Assembly: GCA_034421575.1 (NCBI GenBank)
Contig: DAOUKG010000057.1
Coordinates: 62,001-126,000 of the forward strand
DNA length: 64,000 bases
Direction: 5' to 3'
From: VXLM01 sp034421575
GTDB lineage: Bacteria; Chloroflexota; Dehalococcoidia; Lucifugimonadales; VXLM01
This document shows, piece after piece, positions 1 to 8,342 of the stretch (positions are counted from its first letter, which is position 1; each line of letters begins with the position of its first letter). Both the position numbers and the translations under genes were made by a program. The notes beneath the pieces are model-generated. The model was not told where the DNA came from and searched no databases. It saw only the letters and a program-made list of their open reading frames with translations.

Positions 1-144
1 CTGGATATCGGTTCGCGCGTCGTGTTCACGAACGCCGGGGCGTACACTATCGTCAAGGCGAGCACGTTCAACGGGATTCCTCTGCCTGCGGTCTACGAGT
101 TGCAAGACGACGGGGGATTCGTCGAAATGGAGGGTGTAGCGTGA
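1..144 (+). CDS. PLP-dependent ornithine/diaminopimelate-type decarboxylase, C-terminal end (partial)
   Basis: Only the last 47 residues lie in the window. They contain GAYTIVKASTFNGIPLP, which matches the conserved C-terminal GAYT...FNG segment of fold-type III (alanine-racemase-fold) ornithine/arginine/diaminopimelate decarboxylases. In that family the segment helps form the active site across the dimer interface. These enzymes decarboxylate a basic amino acid with PLP to give a polyamine or lysine. The stop codon overlaps the GTG start of the next gene by four bases, so the gene is the upstream member of the operon that follows. Substrate cannot be told from the fragment. Confidence 0.75.
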   Translation: MDIGSRVVFTNAGAYTIVKASTFNGIPLPAVYELQDDGGFVEMEGVA

Positions 145-1532
145 GGCTCTTCGAGCGCGAGCACACCCAGACTGCAACGGACGGGCGTGTCGGAACGCTC
201 GACGACATCGGCGGGACCATCGCCCGCCAGCTCGGTCCCGGCCAGATCCCCATACGGTTCGCCATCACCGAATCATCACGCCACTCATACCGGTATGAGA
301 TCGGCATTTTGGAGGGAGCGGAGTCTACAGGGGCCTCCATGTTTGATCTTCGGCCCCGTCAAGACGAGGGCGCGAGCGCCTTTAATGCCGTGCTCGTCGT
401 CCCGACGGGCATTGGAGCGGAGATCGGCGGACATGCCGGGGACGCGACGCCTGTGGCGAGGCTGCTGGCATCCGTCTGCGACACCCTCATAACCCACCCG
501 AACGTCGTCAACGCCTCCGACCTCAACGAGATGCCCGCCAACGGCCTCTATGTCGAGGGCAGCCTCCTGAGCCGCTTCCTCATGGGCGCAATCGGCCTGC
601 GAAAAGTCCGGTCGAACCGCGTCCTGGTCATCATCGACGCGCACCCGAACGAGCGGTTCGCACGGGCGACGGTCAACGCCGTCAACGCCGCGCGGTCGAC
701 CTATGGCCTCCGATGCCCCCGTGTAGTCGTCCTCGATCCCCCACTGCCGGTGCGCGGCGAGTACACCCAATCGGGACGGGCGGCCGGGACCGTCGAGGAG
801 TTGGAGCGGGTCTTCGATGTGCTCGATGCCTATCGTGGGGAATACGACGCCGTAGCCCTCTCAACCCTCGTCGAAGTCGACGTGCCGCACGAGAGCTACT
901 TCTCCTCAAGGGGCGAGATCGTCAACCCGTGGGGCGGCGTCGAGGCGATGCTCACTCACGCGATATCGACCATATACAACGTGCCCTCGGCCCACGCGCC
1001 AATGATGGAATCGACGGAGGTCGCGAACATCGACCCCGGCGTCGTCGACCCGCGCATGGCGGCTGAGGTCATCTCGCTCTCGTTCCTGCAGTCCGTCCTC
1101 AAGGGAATGCACACCGCGCCGCGAGTAGTTACCCTGCCCACCGAAACAGCCGGTCTCTCCCCCGCCGGGGGAGAGATACAGAGAGAGGGGCACACCCTCA
1201 CGGCGAGAGACGTGTCCTGCCTCGTCATCCCCGACGGGTGCATCGGCCTCCCGACCCTCGCAGCACTCGAACAGGGCATACCGGTCATCGCCGTCCGCGA
1301 GAACGGGAACCTGATGAAGAACGACCTTTCGCAGCTTCCCTGGGCCGCCGACCAATTGCACATAGTCGATAACTACTGGGAGGCAACCGGCGTGATGGCC
1401 GCACTGAAGGAGGGAATGTCTCCCGCCTCGGTGAGACGTCCGCTGAGGGACGTGCGGATAGAACGGACTCCGTCGAAAGAACGGTCGCAGGCAGGGCTGT
1501 CGACTACGCCACGCGGCCTAGCAGAGCAATGA
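141..1532 (+). CDS. DUF3326 domain protein
   Basis: This 463-residue protein is recognised as DUF3326 by NAVLVVPTGIGAEIGGHAGD, the following THPNVVNASDLNEMP, and DAHPNERFARATVNAVNAAR. The family has no assigned biochemical function that I know of. GTG at 141 is chosen because it overlaps the upstream stop as GTGA; residues 1-65 then form an extra N-terminal region before the DUF3326 core. Residues near 338-355 (SPAGGEIQREGHTL) are encoded by an in-frame copy of a dispersed palindromic repeat (1155-1193) and are probably an inserted loop. The stop overlaps the next ATG by four bases, so it is translationally coupled to the ligase. The role is unknown; context suggests a biosynthetic enzyme. 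Confidence 0.85.
   Translation: MRLFEREHTQTATDGRVGTLDDIGGTIARQLGPGQIPIRFAITESSRHSYRYEIGILEGAESTGASMFDLRPRQDEGASAFNAVLVVPTGIGAEIGGHAGDATPVARLLASVCDTLITHPNVVNASDLNEMPANGLYVEGSLLSRFLMGAIGLRKVRSNRVLVIIDAHPNERFARATVNAVNAARSTYGLRCPRVVVLDPPLPVRGEYTQSGRAAGTVEELERVFDVLDAYRGEYDAVALSTLVEVDVPHESYFSSRGEIVNPWGGVEAMLTHAISTIYNVPSAHAPMMESTEVANIDPGVVDPRMAAEVISLSFLQSVLKGMHTAPRVVTLPTETAGLSPAGGEIQREGHTLTARDVSCLVIPDGCIGLPTLAALEQGIPVIAVRENGNLMKNDLSQLPWAADQLHIVDNYWEATGVMAALKEGMSPASVRRPLRDVRIERTPSKERSQAGLSTTPRGLAEQ
1155..1193 (+). repeat. intragenic copy of the CTCTCCCC/GGGGAGAG palindromic repeat
   Basis: The palindrome CTCTCCCCCGCCGGGGGAG followed by AGATACAGAGAGAGGGGCA lies inside the DUF3326 gene. The same sequence occurs between genes at 57657-57690 and, diverged, at 16802-16840. 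Here it keeps the reading frame and adds roughly 14-18 residues. Confidence 0.75.
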
Positions 1533-2809
1533 CCACCGCGCTCGACGAATTCCGGCTGCTCGCGCCGTCCGACTCGATTACAAGTCAGAAGCTGCGCGAC
1601 GCGCTCCGATACGCTTTCACGACCTTTTCAACCTACCGTGACCTATTCGAGGACGCAGGTGTCGGAATTGACACGATCTCCCACGACGCCCCCCTAGCCA
1701 TCCTCGAACGCCTCCCCGTCATCGGAGCCGACACGCTGGCAAGGGTAAGCGAAGAGAGCCTCTCGGTAATCGACGGCATCGTCGACATGGAGACCTCTTC
1801 CGGCACCACGGGCGTCCGCAAGAAGCGCTTCATCTCCTACGAGGACGACCAAAACGACCACGACTTCATGGCCGAACTATTCCGCGTGGGGGGCATTACC
1901 GTCCACGACCGCGTCGCCTGCCTCGATACTGACCCCGTGTACCTGATGGTGTCGTTCGCCCGCGCCCTCGATCTCCTTGGCGTGGACGAGGCATACGTCT
2001 ACTCGGTCGGGCGCAACCAAGGCCAGACACTCGACTCTCTGGTGCGTCTCGACCCCACAACGATCTTCGCCGTCCCGTCCATGTTCGAGCGGTGTTGGCC
2101 TGCACTCCGACGGCTCTACGACGAAGCAGGCGGCGGCAGCCTCGGCAAGGTCGTCTTTCTTGGCGAGCGGGTGCCCAAGCAGTTGAGGGCGCAGTTGGAG
2201 TCCGAGCACGGCATAGAGGTCTTCAGCTACTACGGCGCGGCGGAGACCTCGTCCCTGGGAATCGAAAGCTCGGCCCATGCGGGCATCCACCTCTACACCG
2301 ACCGGAACGTCTTCGAGCTTGGCCCCTCGGAGCGCGGGGGATCAGACGGACAACTCGTGGTCACGAGCCTCACGCAGAAGACCGTCCCCCTCGTGCGCTA
2401 CGCCCTCGGCGACGAGATAGTGGTCATACCCGGCGATTGCCCGTGCAACCTGCCGTACCCGCGGGTGGACGTGCTCGGTCGGGCCGGGGACAGCTTCTCC
2501 CTTCTCGGCTCGAAGTTCCACTACGATTCGCTTCTGCGCTCGGTCTACAAGAAGCTGGACGAGGTCGGCTATCTGCAGGTTGTCCTCTCGACCGAAGCGC
2601 AGGACGTCCTCACTGTTCTGCTCCCCGACGAGATGCGAGACCACGAGAAGCGTATGAAGGACTCACTACTTTCGGACCAGCTGGAGTTGGAATTCCTGGT
2701 CACCAGTAGGCTCGCCTCGCTGCGGTTCGAGTACGTGGGCGAGTCGTACTTCACAGGCTCGCGGAAGATGAAGCTGGTGGACGACCGGAGAGAGAGGTCG
2801 TCGCCATGA
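1529..2809 (+). CDS. PaaK-like adenylate-forming ligase (phenylacetate-CoA ligase family)
   Basis: This 426-residue member of the ANL superfamily carries the phosphate-binding motif SSGTTGVRKK (about residues 90-99). An acyl-adenylate-type YYGAAETSS signature is near residue 236 and the hinge-like RYALGD is near residue 291. Such enzymes activate a carboxylic acid with ATP and pass it to CoA or another acceptor. PaaK and CapK-like relatives are of similar length. Its ATG overlaps the DUF3326 stop (ATGA) and its stop overlaps the next ATG, so it is in the middle of a coupled operon. No carrier-protein gene is visible, so the acceptor is open. The substrate is unknown. Confidence 0.8.
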   Translation: MTTALDEFRLLAPSDSITSQKLRDALRYAFTTFSTYRDLFEDAGVGIDTISHDAPLAILERLPVIGADTLARVSEESLSVIDGIVDMETSSGTTGVRKKRFISYEDDQNDHDFMAELFRVGGITVHDRVACLDTDPVYLMVSFARALDLLGVDEAYVYSVGRNQGQTLDSLVRLDPTTIFAVPSMFERCWPALRRLYDEAGGGSLGKVVFLGERVPKQLRAQLESEHGIEVFSYYGAAETSSLGIESSAHAGIHLYTDRNVFELGPSERGGSDGQLVVTSLTQKTVPLVRYALGDEIVVIPGDCPCNLPYPRVDVLGRAGDSFSLLGSKFHYDSLLRSVYKKLDEVGYLQVVLSTEAQDVLTVLLPDEMRDHEKRMKDSLLSDQLELEFLVTSRLASLRFEYVGESYFTGSRKMKLVDDRRERSSP

Positions 2810-3321
2810 CGCAGGTTCTGCTCATCGTGCTCGCGATTCTCAGCGGAGCGGGAATCTCCATGCAGGCTGCGATGCTGGGCGCCATCGGCACGGCGCGCAC
2901 TCCGGCAGCAGCGGTGTGGATATCCCTCCTCGCCACGGTGGTTGGCCTCACCGCATTCGTGGCATTCCGTTCAGCCTCCTCGTCCATCGGCCTTCCACCG
3001 CCGTTCGACCGCCCCTACATCATGATCGTCTTTGCCATCGCCGCCACCGTCTTGCTGGCCTTCTCCGCAAGGGACCTGGAGTGGTACTACGTCCTCACCG
3101 GACTCATGCCGATACCCTTCCTCGTCGGCGCGGGCTTCCTCGCGCCCCGCCTCGGCGTCGGACTCTACATCTCCGCCGCCATTGCCGGACAGCTAACGGC
3201 AGCAGTCCTCCTCGACCACATTGGCGCGTTCGGGGGGAACATCATCCGGGCCGACTACATCCGCATACTCGGCATCGCCGCCCTCATGACCGGCGTCGTC
3301 CTCATTCGGGGTTTCAACTAG
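2806..3321 (+). CDS. YdcZ/DUF606-type small DMT-superfamily membrane protein
   Basis: This 171-residue, very hydrophobic protein has about five predicted membrane segments (roughly residues 3-25, 34-54, 66-86, 92-115, 120-140 and a last one ending in ALMTGVVLIRGFN). The length and the internal AGISMQAAMLGAIG and PRLGVGLYISAAIAGQL segments fit the YdcZ (DUF606) half-size members of the drug/metabolite transporter superfamily. It overlaps the ligase gene by four bases and is the last gene of the operon, so it may export or import the product or substrate of the three upstream enzymes. That link is inferred from context only. Confidence 0.75.
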   Translation: MTQVLLIVLAILSGAGISMQAAMLGAIGTARTPAAAVWISLLATVVGLTAFVAFRSASSSIGLPPPFDRPYIMIVFAIAATVLLAFSARDLEWYYVLTGLMPIPFLVGAGFLAPRLGVGLYISAAIAGQLTAAVLLDHIGAFGGNIIRADYIRILGIAALMTGVVLIRGFN

Positions 3322-3483
3322 CGTCAGCGCGGAACGCCATACGGATCGAAGACGCGAAAACGGCCAGCGAGCCAGAGTTGAGGGGAATCATGTACGATAT
3401 CTACGTGCTGTCGTGCGAGGACGCGGCCCCACTTACGCGCGTTTCGTGTGTCTCAGAACCGGTCTGAAGAAAGGACAAATGTA

Positions 3484-3906
3484 ATGAACAACCATAGACC
3501 TGTACGGTGGATGGTGTCCTTTTGGCATCCGGACGGCGACAGCAAAGATGAGCCTGACTTCCCGAAGGTGGAGCTTTGGCATTCGGATAAGCAAACCGCC
3601 AGAGCCGAGGCCGCGCGGGTGCTGATCGAGTTGAGGGAAGGTCGTGGCGACGTCCGTGACTGGGTCGCGGCCGGACACCCTGACCCCTGGGAAGTCGGCG
3701 CAGGACGTCATGTCGGCGGGCAGTGGCTCTTGCGCTACAAGGATCTGAAGAAGGGCGATACCGCGTCGAAGATGCCTGCGAAGGAAAGGCTCAGGGGGAC
3801 GAAATCGGCCGCCGGTTCTTGGAAAGGTCTCATCGACGGTGAGGAATTAAAGAGAACCCTCCATGAAGCCCGACACTCCGGCTCCCGCGTCGGTCCGGTT
3901 CAGTAG
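3484..3906 (+). CDS. VapB-like antitoxin with unusual N-terminal region
   Basis: This 140-residue protein precedes a PIN-domain gene by three bases. The last 35 residues (AAGSWKGLIDGEELKRTLHEARHSGSR, split around residue 115-140) resemble the toxin-wrapping C-terminal helices of VapB antitoxins. The N-terminal 100 residues (RWMVSFWHPDGDSKDEPDF, RYKDLKKGD) do not resemble AbrB, RHH or Phd DNA-binding folds that I recognise. ATG at 3484 is chosen over the upstream GTG at 3448 because an AAAGGA sequence sits about ten bases before it. The longer N-terminus compared with typical 70-90 residue VapB proteins is unusual. Confidence 0.55.
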   Translation: MNNHRPVRWMVSFWHPDGDSKDEPDFPKVELWHSDKQTARAEAARVLIELREGRGDVRDWVAAGHPDPWEVGAGRHVGGQWLLRYKDLKKGDTASKMPAKERLRGTKSAAGSWKGLIDGEELKRTLHEARHSGSRVGPVQ

Positions 3907-3909
3907 CGG

Positions 3910-4306
3910 ATGCGATACCTGGCCGACACCAGTTGGGTCATCGACTACATGAATGGCATACCGCAAGTCGTAGAGCGATTCGACGAGCTATTGCCGCAAG
4001 GGATTGGACTGAGCATCATTTCGCTTGCCGAGCTCTACGATGGCGTGTACGGCTCCGCGAATCCGCAGAGTGCAGAAGAGGGACTGCAGAGATTTCTCGA
4101 CGGTCCTCGATGAAATTGTTCCACTGGAAGAACCGGTCTGTCGGATCTTCGCCATGGAACGTGTCAGATTGCGAAGGGCCGGAAACCGCATTGAAGACCT
4201 TGACCTCCTGATAGGCTCGACTGCGATACATCACGGCCTTACCCTGCTCTCCAACAACCGAAGGCACTTTGAGAGAATGCAGGGACTGAACTTAATCTCG
4301 GTGTGA
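3910..4306 (+). pseudogene. vapC: PIN-domain toxin (VapC-like), frameshifted
   Basis: The first frame starts MRYLADTSWVIDYMNG, the PIN N-terminus with the first catalytic Asp, and reaches a conserved Glu in SIISLAELYDG. It stops at 4113 after LQRFLDGPR. The rest of the domain continues in the +1 frame to 4306: TVLDEIVPLEEPVC, then RIEDLDLLIGSTA with the later acidic residues, then LLSNNRRHFERMQGL. The two halves join cleanly if one base is removed near 4098-4105. This is either an inactivating frameshift or an assembly error. VapC proteins are Mg-dependent RNases that cut tRNA or rRNA. All expected acidic positions are otherwise present. Confidence 0.75.
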
Positions 4307-4364
4307 GCCAGGTTCAGACAGATGGACCGAAACCGACCCAAACACCAACCGCCAAACCCCAACA

Positions 4365-5918
4365 TCACCCCTCCCCATACCTCACCACCAGCTCCACGTC
4401 CGTCAGCGTCAGGTCCGGTATGACGCGTGGGTTCCTATGACGCAGGACGACCTTGATCTTGTGCTGTCCCTTGGAGACTCGTTCAGCTGCAAGCAAGTAC
4501 GACTGCCACACCACGCCGGATACCCTGTCACCCATATGCGACCTGACGTCGGCGTACTCTATCGTTGGGTCGGGCAGCAACTCGCCGTCCCACTTGACTT
4601 CGACAACATCGCCGACTACCCATTCCTCCATGCGGACACGCAGACAAACGCTCTCGGGTGGGCTGGACGAAAAGTCGTCGGCGACGGTCAGTGACACCGT
4701 CGGGCCGTCTCCGCTCATCGTCTCGACCAGCGGCGTTGAGACCTCGGCGTAGATGCGGTCGTTCAGCTCAGCTCCGCGCCACTCACCCGTCACGCGCGGT
4801 ATCTTGTGCGTCGCGGCGTATATCTTGCTGGCTCCCTCGAGCGTGTCAGGCGAGCCCATCGTCGTCAGGAGCCTTTTGCGGTACTCGCTGTCGCCGTGGA
4901 AATTGAACACGTAGATGCCGTCCGCCCCATGCGCGTAGTGGCGACTCGCGATGCCGCCCAGCACCATGTCCTGCTTCGATACCTCATCCTCCGGCCCCAC
5001 GTGCGGCCCGTCCGTCGCCCCGTAGATGCACCCGTACACGGCGATGTCCGTCCCCTCCGTCAGCCGCTTGAACCCCTCGATGTCCAGCAGCGGGTCGGTC
5101 CCCGAGCTTGCCGCCGGTATGAGGATATCGACCAGACCCTCATCCACCCACGTCTCGATGTCGTACCCGATGCGCTTGCACATTTCCAGCGTACCCGACA
5201 CCCTCGCCGCGACGTAGAACGGCCTGCCCCGCTCCTCCGCGATCCGGTCGGTCGCCTGCCGTATCGAACGCTGCAGGTCGGTCAGCGCGTACCGCAGCTT
5301 GTAGCCGTAGTCCTTGTGGAAATGGTACCCGTGACGCTGCCAGTCGAGTTCCACCCCGTCCCAGTCCCAGCGCTCGCAAAGCTCCTTCACGTGCTCGTAC
5401 CTGTGCCTCCGCACCTCCGGCACGGCCATGTTCCACGACAGCGCGAACCAGTCCGACTGCGCCCCGTCGCCCAGCACCCATTCCGGATGCTCCCGCCGCA
5501 TCTGCGTTATCGAGCCGTGCCGCGACGTCGCCAGGTCCTCCACCTGCAGCCCCGCGAAGTGGTTGTCGTTCATCCTCACCGAGGCATACACGTGCATCCC
5601 AAGCTTGTGGCCCCGCTCGATGGCCCCCGACTGCGCGTCCTCCCCCCGATCCAGCATCGCCAGAACGTTCTCGCTGAACGTGTAGGCGTGGGCGCTGTGG
5701 TACTCCCTGCCCACGTGCTCCCCGGTGGTCTCCTGCACCTCGCTCCGGTACCGCGCTACGTGCTCTCCTATGCACCAGAAATGCGCCCCCACCTGCGTGT
5801 CCGCCAGCGGCGCGTACATCGAGCCGAGAAACTGCTCCATCGTCTGAGGCACCTCGTGGTGGCCATGGGGAGCGCCGTCCCAGTTGTAGATGATCCCGTA
5901 CTCCGGTGCTCGCGACAT
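4365..5918 (-). CDS. Glycoside-hydrolase-like TIM-barrel protein
   Basis: This 517-residue protein has no signal peptide. The central region has features of glycoside-hydrolase-like TIM barrels (GHL10/alpha-amylase-like): GHKLGMHVYASVRMNDNHF, EHPEWVLGDG, PEVRRHRYEHVKELCERW, and WDGVELDWQRHG, where Glu/Asp at a strand end are candidate catalytic residues. The C-terminal 120 residues look like a beta-rich accessory domain (VTGEWRGAELNDRIYAEVS...). The start ATG at 5918 is preceded by GAGGAGGGTGAG. A longer open frame upstream only translates a palindromic repeat and is rejected. The substrate is unknown. The gene stands alone, convergent with the toxin gene to its left. Confidence 0.6.
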   Translation of the reverse strand: MSRAPEYGIIYNWDGAPHGHHEVPQTMEQFLGSMYAPLADTQVGAHFWCIGEHVARYRSEVQETTGEHVGREYHSAHAYTFSENVLAMLDRGEDAQSGAIERGHKLGMHVYASVRMNDNHFAGLQVEDLATSRHGSITQMRREHPEWVLGDGAQSDWFALSWNMAVPEVRRHRYEHVKELCERWDWDGVELDWQRHGYHFHKDYGYKLRYALTDLQRSIRQATDRIAEERGRPFYVAARVSGTLEMCKRIGYDIETWVDEGLVDILIPAASSGTDPLLDIEGFKRLTEGTDIAVYGCIYGATDGPHVGPEDEVSKQDMVLGGIASRHYAHGADGIYVFNFHGDSEYRKRLLTTMGSPDTLEGASKIYAATHKIPRVTGEWRGAELNDRIYAEVSTPLVETMSGDGPTVSLTVADDFSSSPPESVCLRVRMEEWVVGDVVEVKWDGELLPDPTIEYADVRSHMGDRVSGVVWQSYLLAAERVSKGQHKIKVVLRHRNPRVIPDLTLTDVELVVRYGEG

Positions 5919-6000
5919 CTCACCCTCCTCGCGAATCCAGCTTGTGGCCGTCCATTCTACGCGACGGGACGAAGCCATGCCCGCAAACACCCACCCATCC

Positions 6001-6053
6001 GTTATTCCGGCGAAGAGCTTGCCCCGTACTCCGATACGGGGCCGGAATTCAGA
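6001..6053. repeat. Compound palindromic repeat with nested CCCCGTA hairpin
   Basis: A TATTCCGGCG...GCCGGAAT outer palindrome encloses GCCCCGTACTCCGATACGGGGC. Similar compound copies occur at 31609-31663, 35806-35859 and 47438-47493. The remaining bases of the 5919-6284 gap hold no recognisable gene. They should contain the promoter of the two-component operon, but no clear -35/-10 pair was seen. Confidence 0.7.
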
Positions 6054-6284
6054 GAGGTCGGGCACGGGTTGGGCGATGCGGTCTCCACGGCCTCAACGGA
6101 AATACAACCGTTAACAGTTCTGTAAGGTACGTAATGAGGCGGAAACCTTTACCCCGTAGTATGGACACAACCAAACGAACGGGAAGGACCGATGACCCCT
6201 TCACAGCCCGCGCCTGCACCCGCCAACTCGCGTATACTGGGGGCACCACACTTCGAAGGTGCGAGCGACCGGCGCGACGACATC

Positions 6285-6974
6285 ATGGCGACTCGAATAC
6301 TCATCGTAGACGACGAGCGTGTTGTGACGGAGGTCGTCGAGCGATACCTGAAGCTCGAAGGGTACGACGCCGCCATCGCGGCTGACGGGGCCGACGCCCT
6401 CAAGGTCGCCCAGGACTGGAACCCCGACCTCGTCGTCCTCGACCTCATGCTCCCCGTCCTCGACGGACTTGAGGTCTGCCGCATCCTCCGCAAGAACTCC
6501 GACGTGCCGATCATCATGCTCACGGCACGAGGCGAGGAGACCGACCGCATCGTCGGGCTCGAGATGGGCGCGGACGATTACATGGTCAAGCCGTTCAGCC
6601 CGCGAGAGCTCGTGGCGCGCGTCAAGTCGGTACTGCGACGCGCCCAGTCGAGTCCGGGTACCGGCACCGGCTCGACGCTCAAGTTCGGTTCGCTGGAAAT
6701 CAACCCCGACACGAGGGAAGTGACGGACGGCCCACGCAAGGTCACGCTGACCGCCAAGGAATTCGACCTCCTCTTCTTCCTTGCGTCCCACCCCAACCAC
6801 GTCTTCACGAGGACGCAGCTCATGGACCAGGTCTGGGACTACTCCTACGCCGCCGACTACTCCACTGTGACCGTCCACATTCGCCGTCTCCGGGCCAAGC
6901 TGGAGTCCGACCCCCTCAAGCCTCGGTACATCAAGACCGTCTGGGGCGTCGGCTACAAGTTCGAGGCAGACTGA
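6285..6974 (+). CDS. OmpR/PhoB-family response regulator
   Basis: This 229-residue protein has a receiver domain (residues 1-118) with acidic pocket DDE at 9-11, phosphoacceptor Asp53 in LVVLDLMLP, the Thr in MLTARG and Lys in MVKPF. A winged-helix DNA-binding domain (about 130-228) follows, with RTQLMDQVWDYSY and VTVHIRRLRAKLE. ATG at 6285 is chosen because the receiver begins directly (MATRILIVDDE); upstream in-frame codons are not part of the fold. Its TGA overlaps the kinase ATG by one base, so the two form a cognate pair. The target regulon is not evident. Confidence 0.95.
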   Translation: MATRILIVDDERVVTEVVERYLKLEGYDAAIAADGADALKVAQDWNPDLVVLDLMLPVLDGLEVCRILRKNSDVPIIMLTARGEETDRIVGLEMGADDYMVKPFSPRELVARVKSVLRRAQSSPGTGTGSTLKFGSLEINPDTREVTDGPRKVTLTAKEFDLLFFLASHPNHVFTRTQLMDQVWDYSYAADYSTVTVHIRRLRAKLESDPLKPRYIKTVWGVGYKFEAD

Positions 6975-8221
6975 TGACCACACTTGCAAAACACTCCTTA
7001 CAGGCGGCGGCGACCCTGTTCATACTTCTGGCCGTCGTATTGCCCGCCACCCTGATGCTGCTCGAACCGCCCGCGGCCGACCTACTCGCCCTCACCCTGT
7101 TCCTGCTCTTTTCGGGCGGGATCACCCTCGGTCTCGGCGTCGCCGTCTCCCAGTTCGGTCTGCCCTCCTGGGCGCGCTCGATTCGCAGCCGTCTCATCCT
7201 CATATCCGCCCTCGTAATGGCGCTCTCCCTCACCAACGTCTGGTTCGTCGCCGTCCTCATGTTCTTCTCGCAGCACGACCTCTACCTCCTCGTCGTGCTC
7301 ACCGTCTTCTCAGTCGGCATATCAATCTTCGTCGCGTACGCCTCCTCCGTGCCGACGGCCCGCGTGATGAGCGGATTCGTCAGCGCCGTCCGCGAGATAA
7401 ACACCGGGAGCCTCGACACGAGGGTGCCAGTAGAGTCCAACGACGAGGTCGGCGAGCTCGCCGCCGCCTTCAACGACATGGTCGAGCGGCTCCAGGGCAG
7501 CTTCGAGCGCGAGCGCGACCTTGAGAACGCCCGCAAGGAGCTATTCGGCGCGGTATCCCACGACCTCCGGACGCCACTCGCCTCCATCCGCGCCATGATC
7601 GAGAGCATCAACGACGGCGTAGTGACGGACGAGGACACCAAGGCGCGCTACCTCGCGACGATCCAGTCCGAGGTCGAGAACCTCAGCGGCCTGATCGGAG
7701 ACCTCTTCGAGCTCTCGCAGATCGACGCTGGCATCCTGGCCCTGCACATCGAGTCGTCGTCCATCCAGGACCTCATATCCGACACCCTCGAAAGCATGGC
7801 TGCGCAGGCGAACAACCGCCGATTGCGGCTTGAGGGCGAGGTCGCGGAGGACATCTCACCCGTCTCGATGGACTCCCAGCGCGTCCAGCGCGTGCTCTAC
7901 AACCTCGTGCAGAACTCCATCCGCTACACGCCGCCCGACGGCTCCATCTACATACGCGCAGTGGACGCCGGAGAGGAGGTCCACGTGCAGGTGGCCGATA
8001 CGGGAGAGGGCATACGCCGGCGCGACCTGCCCAAGATCTTCGAACGGGCCTACCGGGCGGACCCCGCCCGCCACCGCGAGTCCGGCGGCGCGGGCATCGG
8101 CCTCAGCATCGCCAAGGGCATCATCGAGGCCCACGGAGGCCGCATCTGGGTAGAGAGCGAACCGGGCAGAGGCAGCGTCTTCAGCTTCACTCTCCCGAAG
8201 TCCGTACCGGCGGCCAGCTAA
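6974..8221 (+). CDS. Membrane sensor histidine kinase with HAMP domain
   Basis: This 415-residue protein has four hydrophobic segments in residues 10-125 and almost no extracytoplasmic domain, so it may sense a membrane or intramembrane signal. A HAMP linker follows (VREINTGSLDTRVPVESNDEVGELAAAFNDM). The HisKA domain has phosphoacceptor His196 in FGAVSHDLRTPLAS. The HATPase domain has LYNLVQNSIRYTPP (N box), VADTGEGIRRRDLPKIFERAYR (G1/F boxes) and GGAGIGLSIAKGI (G2). It partners the upstream response regulator. Phosphotransfer to Asp53 of that protein is expected. Confidence 0.95.
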   Translation: MTTLAKHSLQAAATLFILLAVVLPATLMLLEPPAADLLALTLFLLFSGGITLGLGVAVSQFGLPSWARSIRSRLILISALVMALSLTNVWFVAVLMFFSQHDLYLLVVLTVFSVGISIFVAYASSVPTARVMSGFVSAVREINTGSLDTRVPVESNDEVGELAAAFNDMVERLQGSFERERDLENARKELFGAVSHDLRTPLASIRAMIESINDGVVTDEDTKARYLATIQSEVENLSGLIGDLFELSQIDAGILALHIESSSIQDLISDTLESMAAQANNRRLRLEGEVAEDISPVSMDSQRVQRVLYNLVQNSIRYTPPDGSIYIRAVDAGEEVHVQVADTGEGIRRRDLPKIFERAYRADPARHRESGGAGIGLSIAKGIIEAHGGRIWVESEPGRGSVFSFTLPKSVPAAS

Positions 8222-8267
8222 CACACCGCCTCAAAACCCGTTCGCCCCAGCCTGCCCAATTAAACCC

Positions 8268-8316
8268 CCGTTCGCCCTGAGCCTGGCTCTCCTGAGCTTG
8301 TCGAAGGATCGAAGGG
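8268..8316. repeat. CTGAGC-TTGTCGAAGG dispersed repeat
   Basis: GTTCGCCCTGAGCCTGGCTCTCCTGAGCTTGTCGAAGGATCGAAGGG belongs to the TTCGACAGGCTCAGGACGAACGG-type family seen again near 22178, 24283-24505, 34441, 38811, 49109 and 61505. It lies between two convergent genes. Confidence 0.6.
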
Positions 8317-8342
8317 CAATTCGGCACGAAACCGGATGGTCT

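Noticed and set aside
5919..6065. N-terminal extension of the glycoside-hydrolase-like gene
   Set aside because: It translates a compound palindromic repeat; the ATG at 5918 has GAGGAGGGTGAG upstream.
4806..6125. Plus-strand open frame of 439 codons opposite the glycoside-hydrolase-like gene
   Set aside because: Arg/His/Pro-rich antisense of a gene with a good ribosome-binding site; no recognisable motif.
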